In this document: positions 34,601-45,559 of the stretch, in pieces
Position numbering within the stretch: position 1 is the first letter of the stretch
How the letters are laid out: every line of letters begins with the position of its first letter
NCBI GenBank assembly: GCA_013365365.1
Contig: JABVXU010000437.1
Coordinates: forward strand, 1-45,863
Origin: Cruorifilaria tuberocauda
Taxonomy: Eukaryota > Nematoda > Chromadorea > Rhabditida > Onchocercidae
Direction: 5' to 3'
DNA: 45,863 nucleotides
Position numbers and translations under genes: made by a program
Notes under the pieces: model-generated
Seen by the model: the letters and a program-made list of their open reading frames with translations, nothing else
Databases searched by the model: none
Told to the model about the DNA's origin: nothing

Positions 34601-37600
34601 TGAAATTATCAAATTGTTATCAATAAAATTTGAAAGAGTAATAAAAATGGAAATGAAATAAAAATTAACCGAACTGATAAAATAAATACTGATAAAGTTT
34701 TAAGGCTTATAAAGATGGGGAAAGCATTAAAATAGAAAAGTATCGCTATTCTCTTCATGGAAAAAAATCACTTCTTGATTTTGATCAGATCAGCTTTGTG
34801 TATTGATTTGTGATGAAATTTTATGAACAAAAAAAATTTTCTGCTTCTTTAGAAATCATGATTGATAAAAGAAGAAACAAAAAAAATTTTTTGAAAAATA
34901 AATTAAAACTTTTTTAATGCTTACATGAGTGATTTCAGTAATCGATTGTAGCAAATTAAAGTTGTTGGAACAGGTTGCATCAGATTGAATTGTATGATTA
35001 ATTAATTAATTTATCCTTACACTTAATTAATTACTCAATTTTTTTCCCCTGCTTAAATCATCCTGCTAGTTCAATTTATGTAATATAAACGATATGGAAA
35101 AGCAGATGTTACAGAAATGAATTAATTAAATTTCAATTTCATTTTTAAATTATAAATTTACGAATTAAAAATCCCAGAAGTGAATTCAGCAGAAAACTAA
35201 ATTGGAAAAGCTATGTATAATAATTAAATTGTATTCAAAAAATATCTCTTAGATGAAAAATGACTAATTTATTTTAGTCGATAAGAGAGATCGAATATGT
35301 GAAATACTTAATATTGGAAATGAAATTTATTAATATCAGAAATGAAATAGTTCACTATTGACAGGAAAAAATGTTACTAAATTTGATAAAAAAAAAGATA
35401 TAAAAATTGAAATGATTTTGCCAAGAAAAAATTAACAGAGATAATTTTAATTGTTTTATAATTAATAGAAATGAAAATGAAAATTACTTACTTTTTTTAG
35501 CATTTACTTTTTTCTTAACAAAAAAATTACTTTCCCTATCTAATATGATAAAATAATTACTTCATTTAACTAAATTAATCTAATTATTAATAAATTTTTA
35601 AAAGTTCTAATTTCAAAAAATATTAAATGCTAATTTAAAAGATACTATTTTATGATAAGCAAGATTTTATTAGCAAAAAAAAAGAAAAAATCATGCAAGT
35701 TTTGCATTTAAAATGAAAAAATAAAAATACTTTTTAAATATCATCTATTAAAATTGGGTAAAAAAGATTTTTTAATATTGAATTAAAATTTTTATCAGAG
35801 CTATTAAAAGTATTGATTGATACGAATACAATATTACAGTAAGATGGAATATGATAATACAGTTCAGTAATATCTTTTACTATTATTGAATTTTACTAAT
35901 TATTGGATAAGTATTGAAAGTTACGATAAATATTATTGTACAATAATATACATTACGATATTTAAAATTTAAGAATTAAATATTGCTATAACTGATATGA
36001 ATTATTACAATAATACATATAATTAGTAATTAATTATCATCTTAAACAAATGTATAATTTACAAATAAGTAATTAATTGATTAATTTTTCAATTTTTTTT
36101 TTTAATACCAAAATGTTTCCTTCCTTTTGTAATACAATAGAAAACTGTAAAGGAAGAACAAAATTAGATGACCTGGTAACCTAAAATATGGTTCTAATAA
36201 CAATTCTTTCAGTTATTAATAGAAGAAATGGAATCATGGAAGAATATTTCAAAATATTAAAATACCTCTTAATTACTCAAATTAAATATTCTATACAAAT
36301 AAATAAATTACTCATGAAATGATAGTAATAATTTTCATTTTAAAATTTTATTATTATCCACCGTATTATCAATTAATTATTTGGAAATTTTAGGAAAATA
36401 TTCAAATTTATTAAATTATCTGTCATTTCATAAATTTTCATTATATTTCTCGTTTGTATTGTTATCATTATTATTATCATTATCATCATCATTATTATTA
36501 TCATTATCGTTATTATTTAATCCATCATATCAGGCTAAAAATAACAAAATGATATGATAAAAAAAAAACAATGAAATAGAAAAATAAGATGCAATAAAAT
36601 GAAATTTCCATTTTTGTATTTCTGCCTTTAAAATTTTATTTGAAATTTTTGTAATTAAAATTAAATTTCTATTACAAATAAATTATATGAAAACAGTTTT
36701 TGTAATTACTTTTTCCCTTTTCAATCAGTTTATCTGATTTCATTGATAAGATTGTTCCTCCTTCCTGCATTGTTTCTAAGTGTTCATTTTAACGATGACA
36801 AAGTCTAAATCTTATCCGATCAACATCATTATCACCAAATGGAAGTATAATAAAATACAGGTTTCGGACAGAAATTTCTCTTTCTTCCCGATTATCATTC
36901 AAACTATCCCCCTCTCCCCCCTCCACCTGTCCACTACCTGTGTCCACTTCCCCCCCCTGTGTCCCCTCCCATCCTCCCCGCTTTCCCCCAAATATCACAA
37001 CTGCAAAACATCAGCAGTACTTTCCACAAATGATGATGAATCGTTTTGTCCCCCCCGCTTCCTCCTTTCCTTCGTGTGCGGTATTGTCATCACCAAAATG
37101 ACCGAAGGCAAAATTTTTGCATGATTGTAGTAAATGCATGAATGCAAACAAGGAACACAGAAGGAAGGAAATATAGTTTGAAATTGTGAACAAAAGACAG
37201 GAAATCGCCTGTAGGTTAGTGGATATTATCTACTAAAATTTCTACTAGATATTTATCTATTTTGTAAATTTAACTTACTTTTAACTTCAATATTAACATT
37301 TAATTTTAACTATTAACTCAAAATTTAACTTATTTAATGCATACATTCAATTTTAATTTTAATTTTTTGCAATTTCAATTCATATTCATATTAATTTTAA
37401 AAAAATTTGTAAATCAATAAATCAAGCCATGAATTCTATTGACAGTTTAGAAATAAAATACTGATAGAATGATTATCAATTATCAAAAATTTAAATTTAT
37501 TTCTGTTCAAATGTTCGTTGCATGAACTTCTACCATCTCCATCTCCATCTCATCTCATCTCCTCAACAAAAATGTTAATCATCCTTTGTTATCTTCAATT

Positions 37601-40600
37601 TACTATCATTTTACCGCCCCCTTTCTATCATTTACCATCTCCGCCTCCGTATTTCTTCTGTCATCAGAAAGGGGGACAGTAGCGCATTTTGATAATGACA
37701 ATTCTTATTTACAAACCGGATATATAAATCGGTGAGAAATATACAAATTTCATTACATCTAATAAATTGCACAAAAGACAACACAATGCACTGTACTTCT
37801 CCTCCTATCAAATCATCATTACTTGTAAATATATATTCTTAAAAAATAATAATCAGGGGAAAAAAAAAAAAAAAACTTATCTTAACTTGAATTCACAATT
37901 TTACAAAAAAGAAAAAATATATATAATTTTAATAATTCATTACATTTATCCATTCTTCCCTCTCTTTTCCTTTTCTTATCAAATTATCCTTGTTAATTAA
38001 CATTCATAAATGATAAATTAATTATAATTGATAATTATTTTCTTATTCCTTTTAGATAAAAATAATTAATAACTATAAAGTATTTAATATTGCTAATCAT
38101 AATATTACTAATATTAAATTAATAAATTTTTATTTAAATCATGATTGAATAAATAAATGATTGAGAAAAGAAGGAAGAAAAAAAAAATCAATAAATCAAA
38201 CTAATCAAACATAATTTAAAACAATATTTTATTGTTTTTTCTTCGTTTCTTTTTTATTATTGATTAAAAATTTTATCAAAAAAGCATTTTTTCTTATGAT
38301 TGAATAAATGATTGAAAGGAAAAAATCAATAAATCAAACTTGTAATAATTTAAAACAATATTTTATTGTTTTTCTTTCTTTTCTTTTTTATTATTGATTA
38401 AAAATTTTATCAGAGAAGCATTTTTCTTATGATTGAATAAATGATTGAAAGGAAAAAATCAATAAATCAAATTTGTAATAATTTAAAATAATATTGTTTT
38501 TCTTTCTTTTCTTTTTTGTTATTAATTAAAAATTTTATCAAGGAAGCAATTTTTTTTCTTTAATCGAATAAATTCCACACTTATATAAAATATATTGACT
38601 GATTTCATTCAAAAAGAGATATTTATTAATAGAAAGAGATTTTGGAATTGAGAAAAATCCGGTTCATTTGCAATTCCTCTTTCAATAGAGCTTATTACTA
38701 CTACAACAATAATTATCATCAAACGTAGATAATAATGGCAATATCTTATTCTTCCTACCAAATAACAACTTCTCTTTCCTCCTACCATCGAAAAATTTTT
38801 TAATCATTTAAATATAATTCATTATAAATTATGATAACAAATGATAATCAAGAAAAATTACTAGAAACAATGATTAAAGTAATAAATAATATTGTTATTG
38901 CTATTAATTGTAATATTAATATTAATAGAGTTAACTCAATCACAGTTATATAGTGATAATTTAACAAACATATGAAAGAGAAATAAATTCTTCAATGAGA
39001 ATTTAAAGAAAAAAAAAAAAACTTATCGATAGTATAACCAAAAATATTATAATATAAAATTGATATTGATTGCTTATTTTTGTTTTTACTATTATTGCTA
39101 TGATATTAGTTGAAATTTAAATTTTATACTTTTAAAGAAATAACAGGAATGTTTATTTTAAGAAGTTTTTGAATAAGTTTAAATTATTTGAAATAATTGG
39201 AAATATGAATTATTACATGATATTTTAAAATGCAATCAAACATATTAAAATTTAATCACCCAGAATTAATTAATTTAAATATCCAGAAATAGATATGATT
39301 TAATTAATTTATCAGGATCGTAGATAGCTGCTGCTTAATTGTCTAGAGACAGTTATATAAAGATAACTTAATTATCCAGAGATAAATTGATAAATATAAA
39401 TATCAAATATTGATATGTAGAAGATTAAATTAAATAAAAGTTCAGACATTCTTGTGGTACTTTTAATATTTCCTATTTATGCTATGCAAGAAATATAAAT
39501 TGATGATCCTGAAATAATAAACTGAAAATGAATCAAATCATCTGTCTCAAATTAACTAAAACTTGAAAGCTTATCAATAAACTGATGTTGAAATTTAAAA
39601 ATATTGGTCAAAGTTCTATTAAGTTTTTACGAGTTTAGCTTTTAACAAAAAGTTAAGTTATAACAAAGTTTTTACGATTGAAAAATCGCTTTTCCAGAAG
39701 AGGATTAAGGGTAGCTATTGATAAAGGATTGATAATTAAATAAGTTATTTTCTGTAAGTTCTTTATCAGTTCTGATAATAAAAAAGAAATTTCAAGCAGA
39801 ATAAATGAAAAATTGATAAATGATTAAAATTAAATATATAAAATGCAAAAGAAAAAAATGAAAACGAAAATTTTATAGAACGAAATTATTGGCAATTTCA
39901 ATTTTGATTTCTGCATTCTCGTTTTTCTCCTTTTTCTTCCTCTTAAATATATTTTTTTTTGATAATTTAAAAGTAAGTATGCTAAATAATTAACAAATTT
40001 TTAAATTAAAAATGTTTAAATCTTAAATTTCAAATGATACTAAAATGATATTTAATAGAATACAAAAATAGATATTAATTAAATATCAGTATAACAATTT
40101 ATATCTAAATATTAGACTTAAATTATTTACAGTTAAATTTTAAATTATTCTTAAGGAATTCATTGTTGCAAAAAATAATCAAAAATTTTTGCAATGAATT
40201 AAATGAAGAAATCGAAGTGCTACTAATCTTAAAAATTAAAAAAGAAAATAACAAGTAAAAAGATTTTAGAAAAAAAGTAAAAAGAGATAAAAGTAATCTT
40301 ACGTGGCTACAAAAAAAAAAACAGAAAAAGAAGTAAGGTAATAATTTTACGTGATTAGAAAAACAAAGCAGAAAAAAAAATTTTCTTAATAAATTACTAA
40401 ATTTTTATTTCAATTTTAAAAAAGTAATAAATAAATAAATAAGTAATAAATTATGAAAAATTATTTATATACTTGAAATTAAAAGAAAGGGAGATTGAAA
40501 AAATTAACAATTATATTAAACTTTTCCTAAAATCTTTATTTGAAATGAAATTATTATCCTTCTTTCATTTTTTATTTTTGATAATTCAGAACTTTAAAAA

Positions 40601-42473
40601 GAAAAAAAAACAAATCATTATTTCATTATTTATTATTTAATTGAAGATATTAAAGTAAAATAATTAGAATAATTAAAGTAATTAAAGTAAAAAAATAAAT
40701 TAAAAAAATGCATGACAAATATGATTTTATATACTATTTTCAAATAAAATTATAATTTATTCGATAACTAAAATTACAATAAATCTATTATTTATTGTTT
40801 TCATTCATTTGCTTAATTGTATATTTACTGCTTTTAAAATAATTCGAGTAATTAAAGTAATTAAAGTAAAAAAATAAATTAAAAGAATGCATGACAAATA
40901 TGATTTTATATACTATTTTCAAATAAAATTATAATTTCTTCGATAATTAAAATTACAATAAATCTATTATTTATTGTTTTCATTCAATTGTATATTTACT
41001 GCTTTTTGCGCTTTTGTTACCTTTAAACTGTCTAATCAATTTTTCGATGTAAATCACAATTTTGTTATTATTTGCTGTAAACAAGCTAATCTAGTTTACT
41101 GATCGAAGTAACAATGATGAAAGTTGCTTAGGAAAAAGCCCGCAGGGTTTAAGTAAAGATATCATGCTATGCTATCATCATGATACCGTTTTACCCATAC
41201 CACTAAACAGATCGTTTCCATTCATCGTTCGTTTTCATTTCATTTCACTTCAACTTTATTAAACCGGATATATGCGCTATCATCAAAAGCTAAATAACTC
41301 TCATCTCTCTCTCTCTCCCCCTCTCTCTCTCTCTCTCTTCATCTAAGAATGATAAATGCTTGAAGGAAAAAAAAAATGATAAACTTCATTTACATAAATA
41401 CAGCAAATTAATTCCATTTAATTGAATAAGAGGAATGGTATTGAATTATAGAGCATTCAATAGTCTAAAAAAAACGAATTTAGATATTTCTAAATCGATT
41501 AAATTTGATCAATCAATCAATCAATAGCATTTAAAGAGATGAAGAAAGTTACGATCTTTGTTCAATGATATCCTAAAAATAAGCATAAGAAAAAAAAAAC
41601 AAGAGAAATATATCATTAATAAATGAAAATAGAGAAAAAAAAAAGAGTAATGAATTAGTCATTTTTGTGTTTTTAATTAAAATCGATTAATAAAAATTTA
41701 ATTAAAATATAATATAGATGGGAAATGAAGAATATCTACTTTTTCCTTTAGTTAAACAAAAGAGAAAAGATTTCATTAATGATAATTAATTATAAGCTTA
41801 ATTATGCTTACAAAAGTCTTACTAACTAACTAACTAACTAATAGAAAGATCGAAACGAAAAAGTTAAGCGTTCATTTACAATGATAATGATAAAGATAAT
41901 ACTATTATCATTATTATCATTACTATTATTATTGTTAGATTTGATTTGAAATTTCTAACATTAACAATGGAAAATTTCAAACAATTTGCTATTGAAATAT
42001 TGGTAAAATAAATAAACTTCGAATATACTTCAATTGAAATTTCTTTTCGATAATTAATCGTTTGAAAATAATTAATTGACGAGTTTAAAAATGAAATGAA
42101 ATTAAAACGGAAAAATGAAAAGGAAAAACGAAATTCTAACCTTTAAGCCTCGATGATTTGCCGCAAAATTTGCAAACATATGGTTTGAGTGCGGTATGCA
42201 CGGATCGATGTTCCGCTAAATTAGACCGGAACCGGAATGCTTTACCGCAAATTTCACAAATAAATGCTTTATCAGTATGAAACATATGCTGATGCTGTTG
42301 GAGTAATTTTTGACTAGCAAAACTTTTCGGGCATAAATTACAGGTAATCTCGTGATGAACCTGAGCTTGAGCTGATGATAAACCACCGGTGAGTAAATTT
42401 GATTGAACCGGTAAAACAATAGCAGATGATGGTGATGATGATGATGATAATGATGACGTTGCTGCTACTGCTG

Positions 42474-42509
<36 letters not shown>

Positions 42510-42624
42510 TTGTTGTTGTTGTTGTTGTTGTTATTGCTATTGTTGTTGTTGTTGTTGTTGCTATTGTTGTTGTTGTTGCTATCGATAATGATGATGATGA
42601 TGATGATGATAATGTTGATAATAC

Positions 42625-42664
<40 letters not shown>

Positions 42665-42691
42665 TGCTGGTTGTGGTATTGATGTTGATGT

Positions 42692-42729
<38 letters not shown>

Positions 42730-43107
42730 TTGATGTTGATGCTGCAACTGTTGGATGGCACTTACTGCTACTGCTGTAGTATTAGTACTACTAACAGCAA
42801 TCTTATTGTCTCCGCCTTCGGGCGTTGTTGTCGTTTGTAGCACAGTATTATTACAACTATTACTACTACCACTATTACTTGTGCTATTGCTACTTCGGAT
42901 AGCGTTAGCAGCTGCTGTAGCTGCTGATGCAACTGCTGCAGCTGCTGATGATACCGATGCAGGTAACGTTGTTATTGTTGTTGTTGTTGATAATAATGAT
43001 GATAATGTTGAGAATATTGATGATGATGATGATGATGATGATGATGAGGATGATGAGGATGATGATTGTGCTGATATTGATGATAATAATAAACTATTTT
43101 CACTCAT
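28637..43107 (-). CDS. C2H2 zinc-finger protein with homopolymer-rich N-terminus and C-terminal coiled coil, 628 aa
   Basis: Coding exons on the minus strand: 43107-42141, 34491-34409, 34174-34064, 33900-33780, 29523-29332, 29166-28937, 28819-28637; every phase agrees and the frame closes at 629 codons. Residues 1-250 are runs of Ser, Thr, Ala, His and Gln. Three C2H2 fingers follow (C256NLC..., C284EIC..., C312KFC...), linked by TDKAFI and TALKPYV spacers typical of DNA-binding fingers; the third is split by a 7.6-kb intron. A conserved-looking linker (KDDIIIKKGKKSVKDPAAVD) and an acidic region lead to a lone fourth finger (C482PKC-x12-H498-x4-H503). A CSDC pair and a coiled coil (about 535-615) end the protein. 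It is presumably a nuclear transcription regulator. I do not recognise the ortholog. The start ATG is the first in frame, with a TAA in the upstream repeat; no acceptor is obvious next to it. Confidence 0.88.
29994..30278. repeat. 149-bp tandem duplication (intronic)
   Basis: Two copies starting at 29994 and 30143 share AATTAGATAAATGTTTAAGT, GTAAGTATGTATATCAGTTA and CAATTATTACAGTACTATAT almost without change; the second lacks about 13 bases near its end. High identity suggests a recent duplication. Confidence 0.9.
32732..32905. repeat. Diverged ~99-bp tandem duplication (intronic)
   Basis: GAATTTTGATACT...AATAGTAATT...CAATAAGT.CCAATTAGCAATTCCAATTAA occurs from 32732 and again from 32831 with several substitutions. 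Confidence 0.75.
33286..33307. repeat. (GT)n microsatellite
   Basis: An alternating TG run of about 22 bases within the zinc-finger gene intron. Confidence 0.9.
33602..33675 (-). pseudogene. Decayed duplicate of zinc-finger exon 3
   Basis: This stretch aligns over about 73 bases with 34098-34170 inside exon 3 (34174-34064), roughly 75% identical by eye. Shared blocks are AATACTAT.ATTGATTT, AAATCAACA and ATCTTT. Nearly all differences are G or C in the exon and A or T here, and there is a 1-base insertion. On the minus strand it would read KSIKDS then hit a stop, against KSVKDPAAVDF in the exon. It appears to be a relic of an exon duplication decaying under AT bias. Confidence 0.7.
36908..36989 (-). 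other. G-quadruplex candidate in intron 1
   Basis: On the minus strand (the transcribed gene's sense strand) G-runs of 5, 4, 3, 4 and 8 follow each other with spacers of 5, 5, 1 and 5 bases, then two more G-runs. This meets the usual G3+N1-7 rule several times over, in a region otherwise nearly free of G-runs. A further C7 run lies near 37050. Confidence 0.75.
37617..37675. repeat. 10-bp inverted repeat CCCCCTTTCT / AGAAAGGGGG
   Basis: Perfect arms at 37617-37626 and 37666-37675 with a 39-base loop, unusually GC-rich for the surroundings. It is intronic. Confidence 0.7.
38143..38562. repeat. Three-copy tandem repeat, 133-155-bp unit
   Basis: Copies start at 38143, 38298 and 38431. Each contains GATTGAATAAATGATTGA, AATCAATAAATCAAA, AATTTAAAA.AATATT, a TTTTCTTTC-type tract, GATTAAAAATTTTATCA and AGCA-T-run. 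Copies 2 and 3 are closest. Confidence 0.9.
40658..41008. repeat. 179-bp tandem duplication (intronic)
   Basis: Two copies share ATTAAAGTAATTAAAGTAAA, GCATGACAAATATGATTTTA, TACTATTTTCAAATAAAATT and CAATAAATCTATTATTTATT, ending TGTATATTTACTGCTTTT, with few substitutions and one deletion. Confidence 0.9.
41304..41338. repeat. (CT)n microsatellite
   Basis: A CT run interrupted by one CCCC, near the 5' end of intron 1; polypurine on the gene's sense strand. Confidence 0.9.
42422..43085 (-). repeat. Trinucleotide repeat tracts within zinc-finger exon 1
   Basis: Blocks of (ATC/TCA/CAT)n, (ACA/ACC)n, (GCA)n and (CAG/CAA)n run in one reading frame and encode poly-Ser, poly-Thr, poly-Ala, a His run of about 12 and a Gln run of about 15. 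Codons are mixed within several runs (CAG with CAA, ACA with ATA), which slows slippage. The opposite strand also reads open as poly-Leu/Met/Asp, which is an artefact. Confidence 0.85.
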
Positions 43108-43219
43108 TATCTTATTATTATTATTATTATTATTTACAAATTTACCGTTACCTTTTTTTTTTTAAAAATTTTTAAAGTAAAATAAAAAAAAAAATATTTA
43201 ATATATATATATATGTATA

Positions 43220-43226
43220 TTTTATA
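43220..43226 (-). promoter_or_regulatory. TATA-like box upstream of the zinc-finger gene
   Basis: TATAAAA on the minus strand, 113 bases before the ATG at 43107. In DNA this AT-rich the match could be chance. Confidence 0.25.
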
Positions 43227-43364
43227 GGAAGAAAATTCCGTATGGTTTAAAAAACCAGTTTTTTTTTTTTTTTTTTTCACGGAAATAAAAATTCCGAATA
43301 AACCAACAATAATGAATTATTCGTTAATTATCCAATTGCGCAATAACAATATTCCCAAATTATC

Positions 43365-43450
43365 GTTGTTGTTGTTGTTGTTGTTGTTGTTGCTGTTGCT
43401 GTTGTTGTTGTTGTTGTTGTTGTTGTTGCTATTATTGTTATTGTTGTTGC
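43365..43450. repeat. (GTT)n microsatellite
   Basis: About 28 near-perfect GTT units with a few GCT and ATT variants, upstream of the zinc-finger gene. It translates as poly-Leu or, on the minus strand, poly-Asn; no coding support. Confidence 0.9.
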
Positions 43451-43776
43451 ACTTGTCTTTAAATGGCAATATAGCCAAAAAATTAGCAATAATCATATAG
43501 ATTGATGAATAAATTACCATCACTGAAATAAAAAAGTTTTTGTTTTTCGTGAAAATATAAAAAAGAAAAGAAAAAAGATTGATAAGAAATTGATAAGTTT
43601 ATTTTCTTATCACTTTTTTTTTTCCCCTTAATGATAATAAAGAGCTTTAAAGGAGGATGTGTTAAGGTGAAATGAAATGGTTGATGTGAATGGAATTAAC
43701 AAGAAAGAGTGAAATGGACGGAAAACGAAGCCCTCGTATATCTATCGCATTTTCCTTACAGGATTACCATTCTATA

Positions 43777-43930
43777 TTGTAGTGTATGTGTGTATGTGAC
43801 AGACATATACGTGTATGCATACAGACACATACGTGTATGCATGCACACACGCACACACATACACACACCCACACACATACACATACATGCATGTATATAT
43901 ATATATGTATATATACATGCATGCATATCA
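43777..43930. repeat. Alternating purine-pyrimidine tract with 15-bp inverted repeat
   Basis: TG, CA and TA dinucleotides alternate for about 150 bases, including a duplicated TACGTGTATGCAT and a CACACACGCACACACA core. It ends with an inverted repeat of 15-bp arms (43886-43900 with 43909-43923, CATGCATGTATATAT). Such tracts favour Z-DNA and cruciforms. Confidence 0.85.
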
Positions 43931-44112
43931 CACCTCCCACTGAATTGACACAGTCAGGGATAACACAGAGCTGACATGTTTTCAGTGGACAACAGGTTGC
44001 TGATAGGAAGGATAATACGGCGTTCCGTCCTGACAGACAGTCTTTTCGTCGTCGTCCCCCGCGTTCTTCCGTCACCGCGGTGAACGATGCATTCGATAAT
44101 GGCGGTTAAATA

Positions 44113-44172
44113 ATGAATGGATTCGGTGATACTGGAATGAGCAGTGAGCAGTTGAGGCGGGGGGAAAGAAAA
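44113..44172 (+). CDS. Possible first coding exon of a divergent gene (partial)
   Basis: ATG at 44113 opens 20 codons of non-repetitive, hydrophilic sequence (MNGFGDTG... to ...RRGERK) ending exactly at a strong donor, AAAA|GTGAGT. A stop lies in frame two codons upstream (TAA, 44107-44109), and the preceding 100 bases are GC-rich for this window. Against it, a short upstream ORF starts at 44086, and no second exon is visible before the window ends. I do not recognise the peptide. Confidence 0.25.
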
Positions 44173-44174
44173 GT

Positions 44175-44360
44175 GAGTAACTGCTATTACTGCTATTACT
44201 ACTACTATTACTCTTACTGTGTTTAATACTACTACTACTACTACTACTACTAAATGCTATTTGTTACTACTGCTAATATAGCTAATACAATTACCACTAC
44301 TACTACTACTGCTGCTGCTGCAGTTATTATCACTAATACTACTACTACTGCTATTGCTAA
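44175..44360. repeat. (ACT)n-type trinucleotide repeats
   Basis: Imperfect CTATTACTG, (ACT)n and (CTG)n blocks, immediately after the candidate donor at 44173. Confidence 0.9.
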
Positions 44361-44850
44361 TATAAATTTTAAATTTAAATATAACTTTGTACGAAGTATT
44401 ATTTTGTTTTTGAGGAAAAAAATTATTAAATAAGGAATTTTTGTTTTTTTTTTTGGAATAATTTAAAATTTGAGGAAAGAAACTTTTTTCATTAATTCAT
44501 ATTTCAGATTTTTGTTTTGTTTTTTTTTTCATATTTGAAATAGAAAAAATTTGATTCAATGATAATTACTGCAAGTAAAAGGTAAGAATGATTGGAACGA
44601 TTGGATAAAATGTGATTTAAATTCTCTTTCTCTTTTCATTGATTAAATTTACAAAAGAGAAATTCTTTTCTTTTTTCTTTTTGATAAAATTTAAAATGTG
44701 TTAAATTAAATTTATACTTAAGAAAAATTTCTTGGAAGGTATTCATTTTAAAGAATTGTTAATAATGTTATTTCAATTTTATTTGCATATTTATAATATT
44801 AAAATAGTAATAGATAATTGTTGACATTTTTAAAACTTAAATTTATATGT

Positions 44851-45065
44851 ATTCTTATTAATTGTTAAATTGAAATTTTTTAGCTGAATATTTATTTAGA
44901 CATTACAGTGATAATAGTGATTATTATTGATTATGATAATGATTATTGGGAAGATCTTACGATTGAATTCTTATTAATTGTTAAATTGAAATTTCATAGC
45001 TGAATATTATTTAGACATTACAGTGATAATAGTGATTATTATTGATTATGACAATGATTACTGAG
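44851..45065. repeat. 116-bp tandem duplication
   Basis: Copies from 44851 and 44967 share ATTCTTATTAATTGTTAAAT, AGCTGAATATT, and GACATTACAGTGATAATAGT with few changes. Confidence 0.9.
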
Positions 45066-45559
45066 AAAACGCTATCATCATCAACTACCACAAACAACGA
45101 TTCTATTAACGAATACAACAACGATATGACACTTCAATAATGATGATAATGATAATTATAGTTTTTTTTTTCTTTCGAATCGGAATGCAACAGAATGATG
45201 TTGGCTGAGATTTATTTGTAGCTATGAAATGAGCTTGTAAGCTAGAATTTTCTTCCTTCCTTCCTTCCTTCTATGATTTCATTCTTTCTTTATTGTTGGA
45301 ATACTTTTTCAACCTAATAAAAATAAAATTATTGAAAAGAGAAAAAAAAAAGATTTACTTATGAATATTTCTCCGTAACACTTTCATGTCATTTCGTTTT
45401 TTTTTGTTTTAATTTAATTGATAATTTGGTGATTAAATGATATTAGCTTATCAGGAAATTTATTAATTTTAATATTATCGTACAAATTATTCCATACATC
45501 TATTGCAAAAATAGGCTGCTAGTTTTATTTCACACAATATTGTTATAAGCAAAAAAAAT

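Larger units (their letters stand above)
34492..42140 (-). other. First intron (7.6 kb) of the zinc-finger gene
   Basis: It separates the two halves of zinc finger 3. Apart from listed repeats it is AT-rich and featureless. Exceptions are a G-rich island (36908-36989 on the minus strand), a mixed-composition segment at 37500-37740 with an inverted repeat, and a non-repetitive patch at 41030-41290 containing AAACCGGATATATGCGC. Large first introns often carry enhancers; that is inference. Confidence 0.65.
43108..44112. other. Upstream region of the zinc-finger gene
   Basis: One kilobase with no supported exon. Nearest the ATG is an (AAT)n run, then an A/T-rich block with a TATAAAA on the minus strand. 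Further out are the (GTT)n and CA/TA microsatellites and, at about 43930-44112, a GC-richer non-repetitive patch (GTCGTCGTCCCCCGCGTTC, CACCGCGGTG) that could be promoter sequence for either strand. Confidence 0.5.

Noticed and set aside
36780..37193. Frames on both strands over the G/C-rich island, including a Gly/Glu-rich minus-strand peptide after a TTTTGCAG acceptor
   Set aside because: Composition follows the G-runs and no downstream donor joins in phase with known exons; kept only as a G-quadruplex observation.
42426..43175. Long plus-strand poly-Leu, poly-Met and poly-Asp frames
   Set aside because: They are antisense shadows of the trinucleotide repeats encoding the zinc-finger protein's N-terminus.
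43317..43523. Poly-Asn minus-strand frame upstream of the zinc-finger ATG
   Set aside because: It is a translation of the (GTT)n microsatellite; no splice sites connect it to exon 1.
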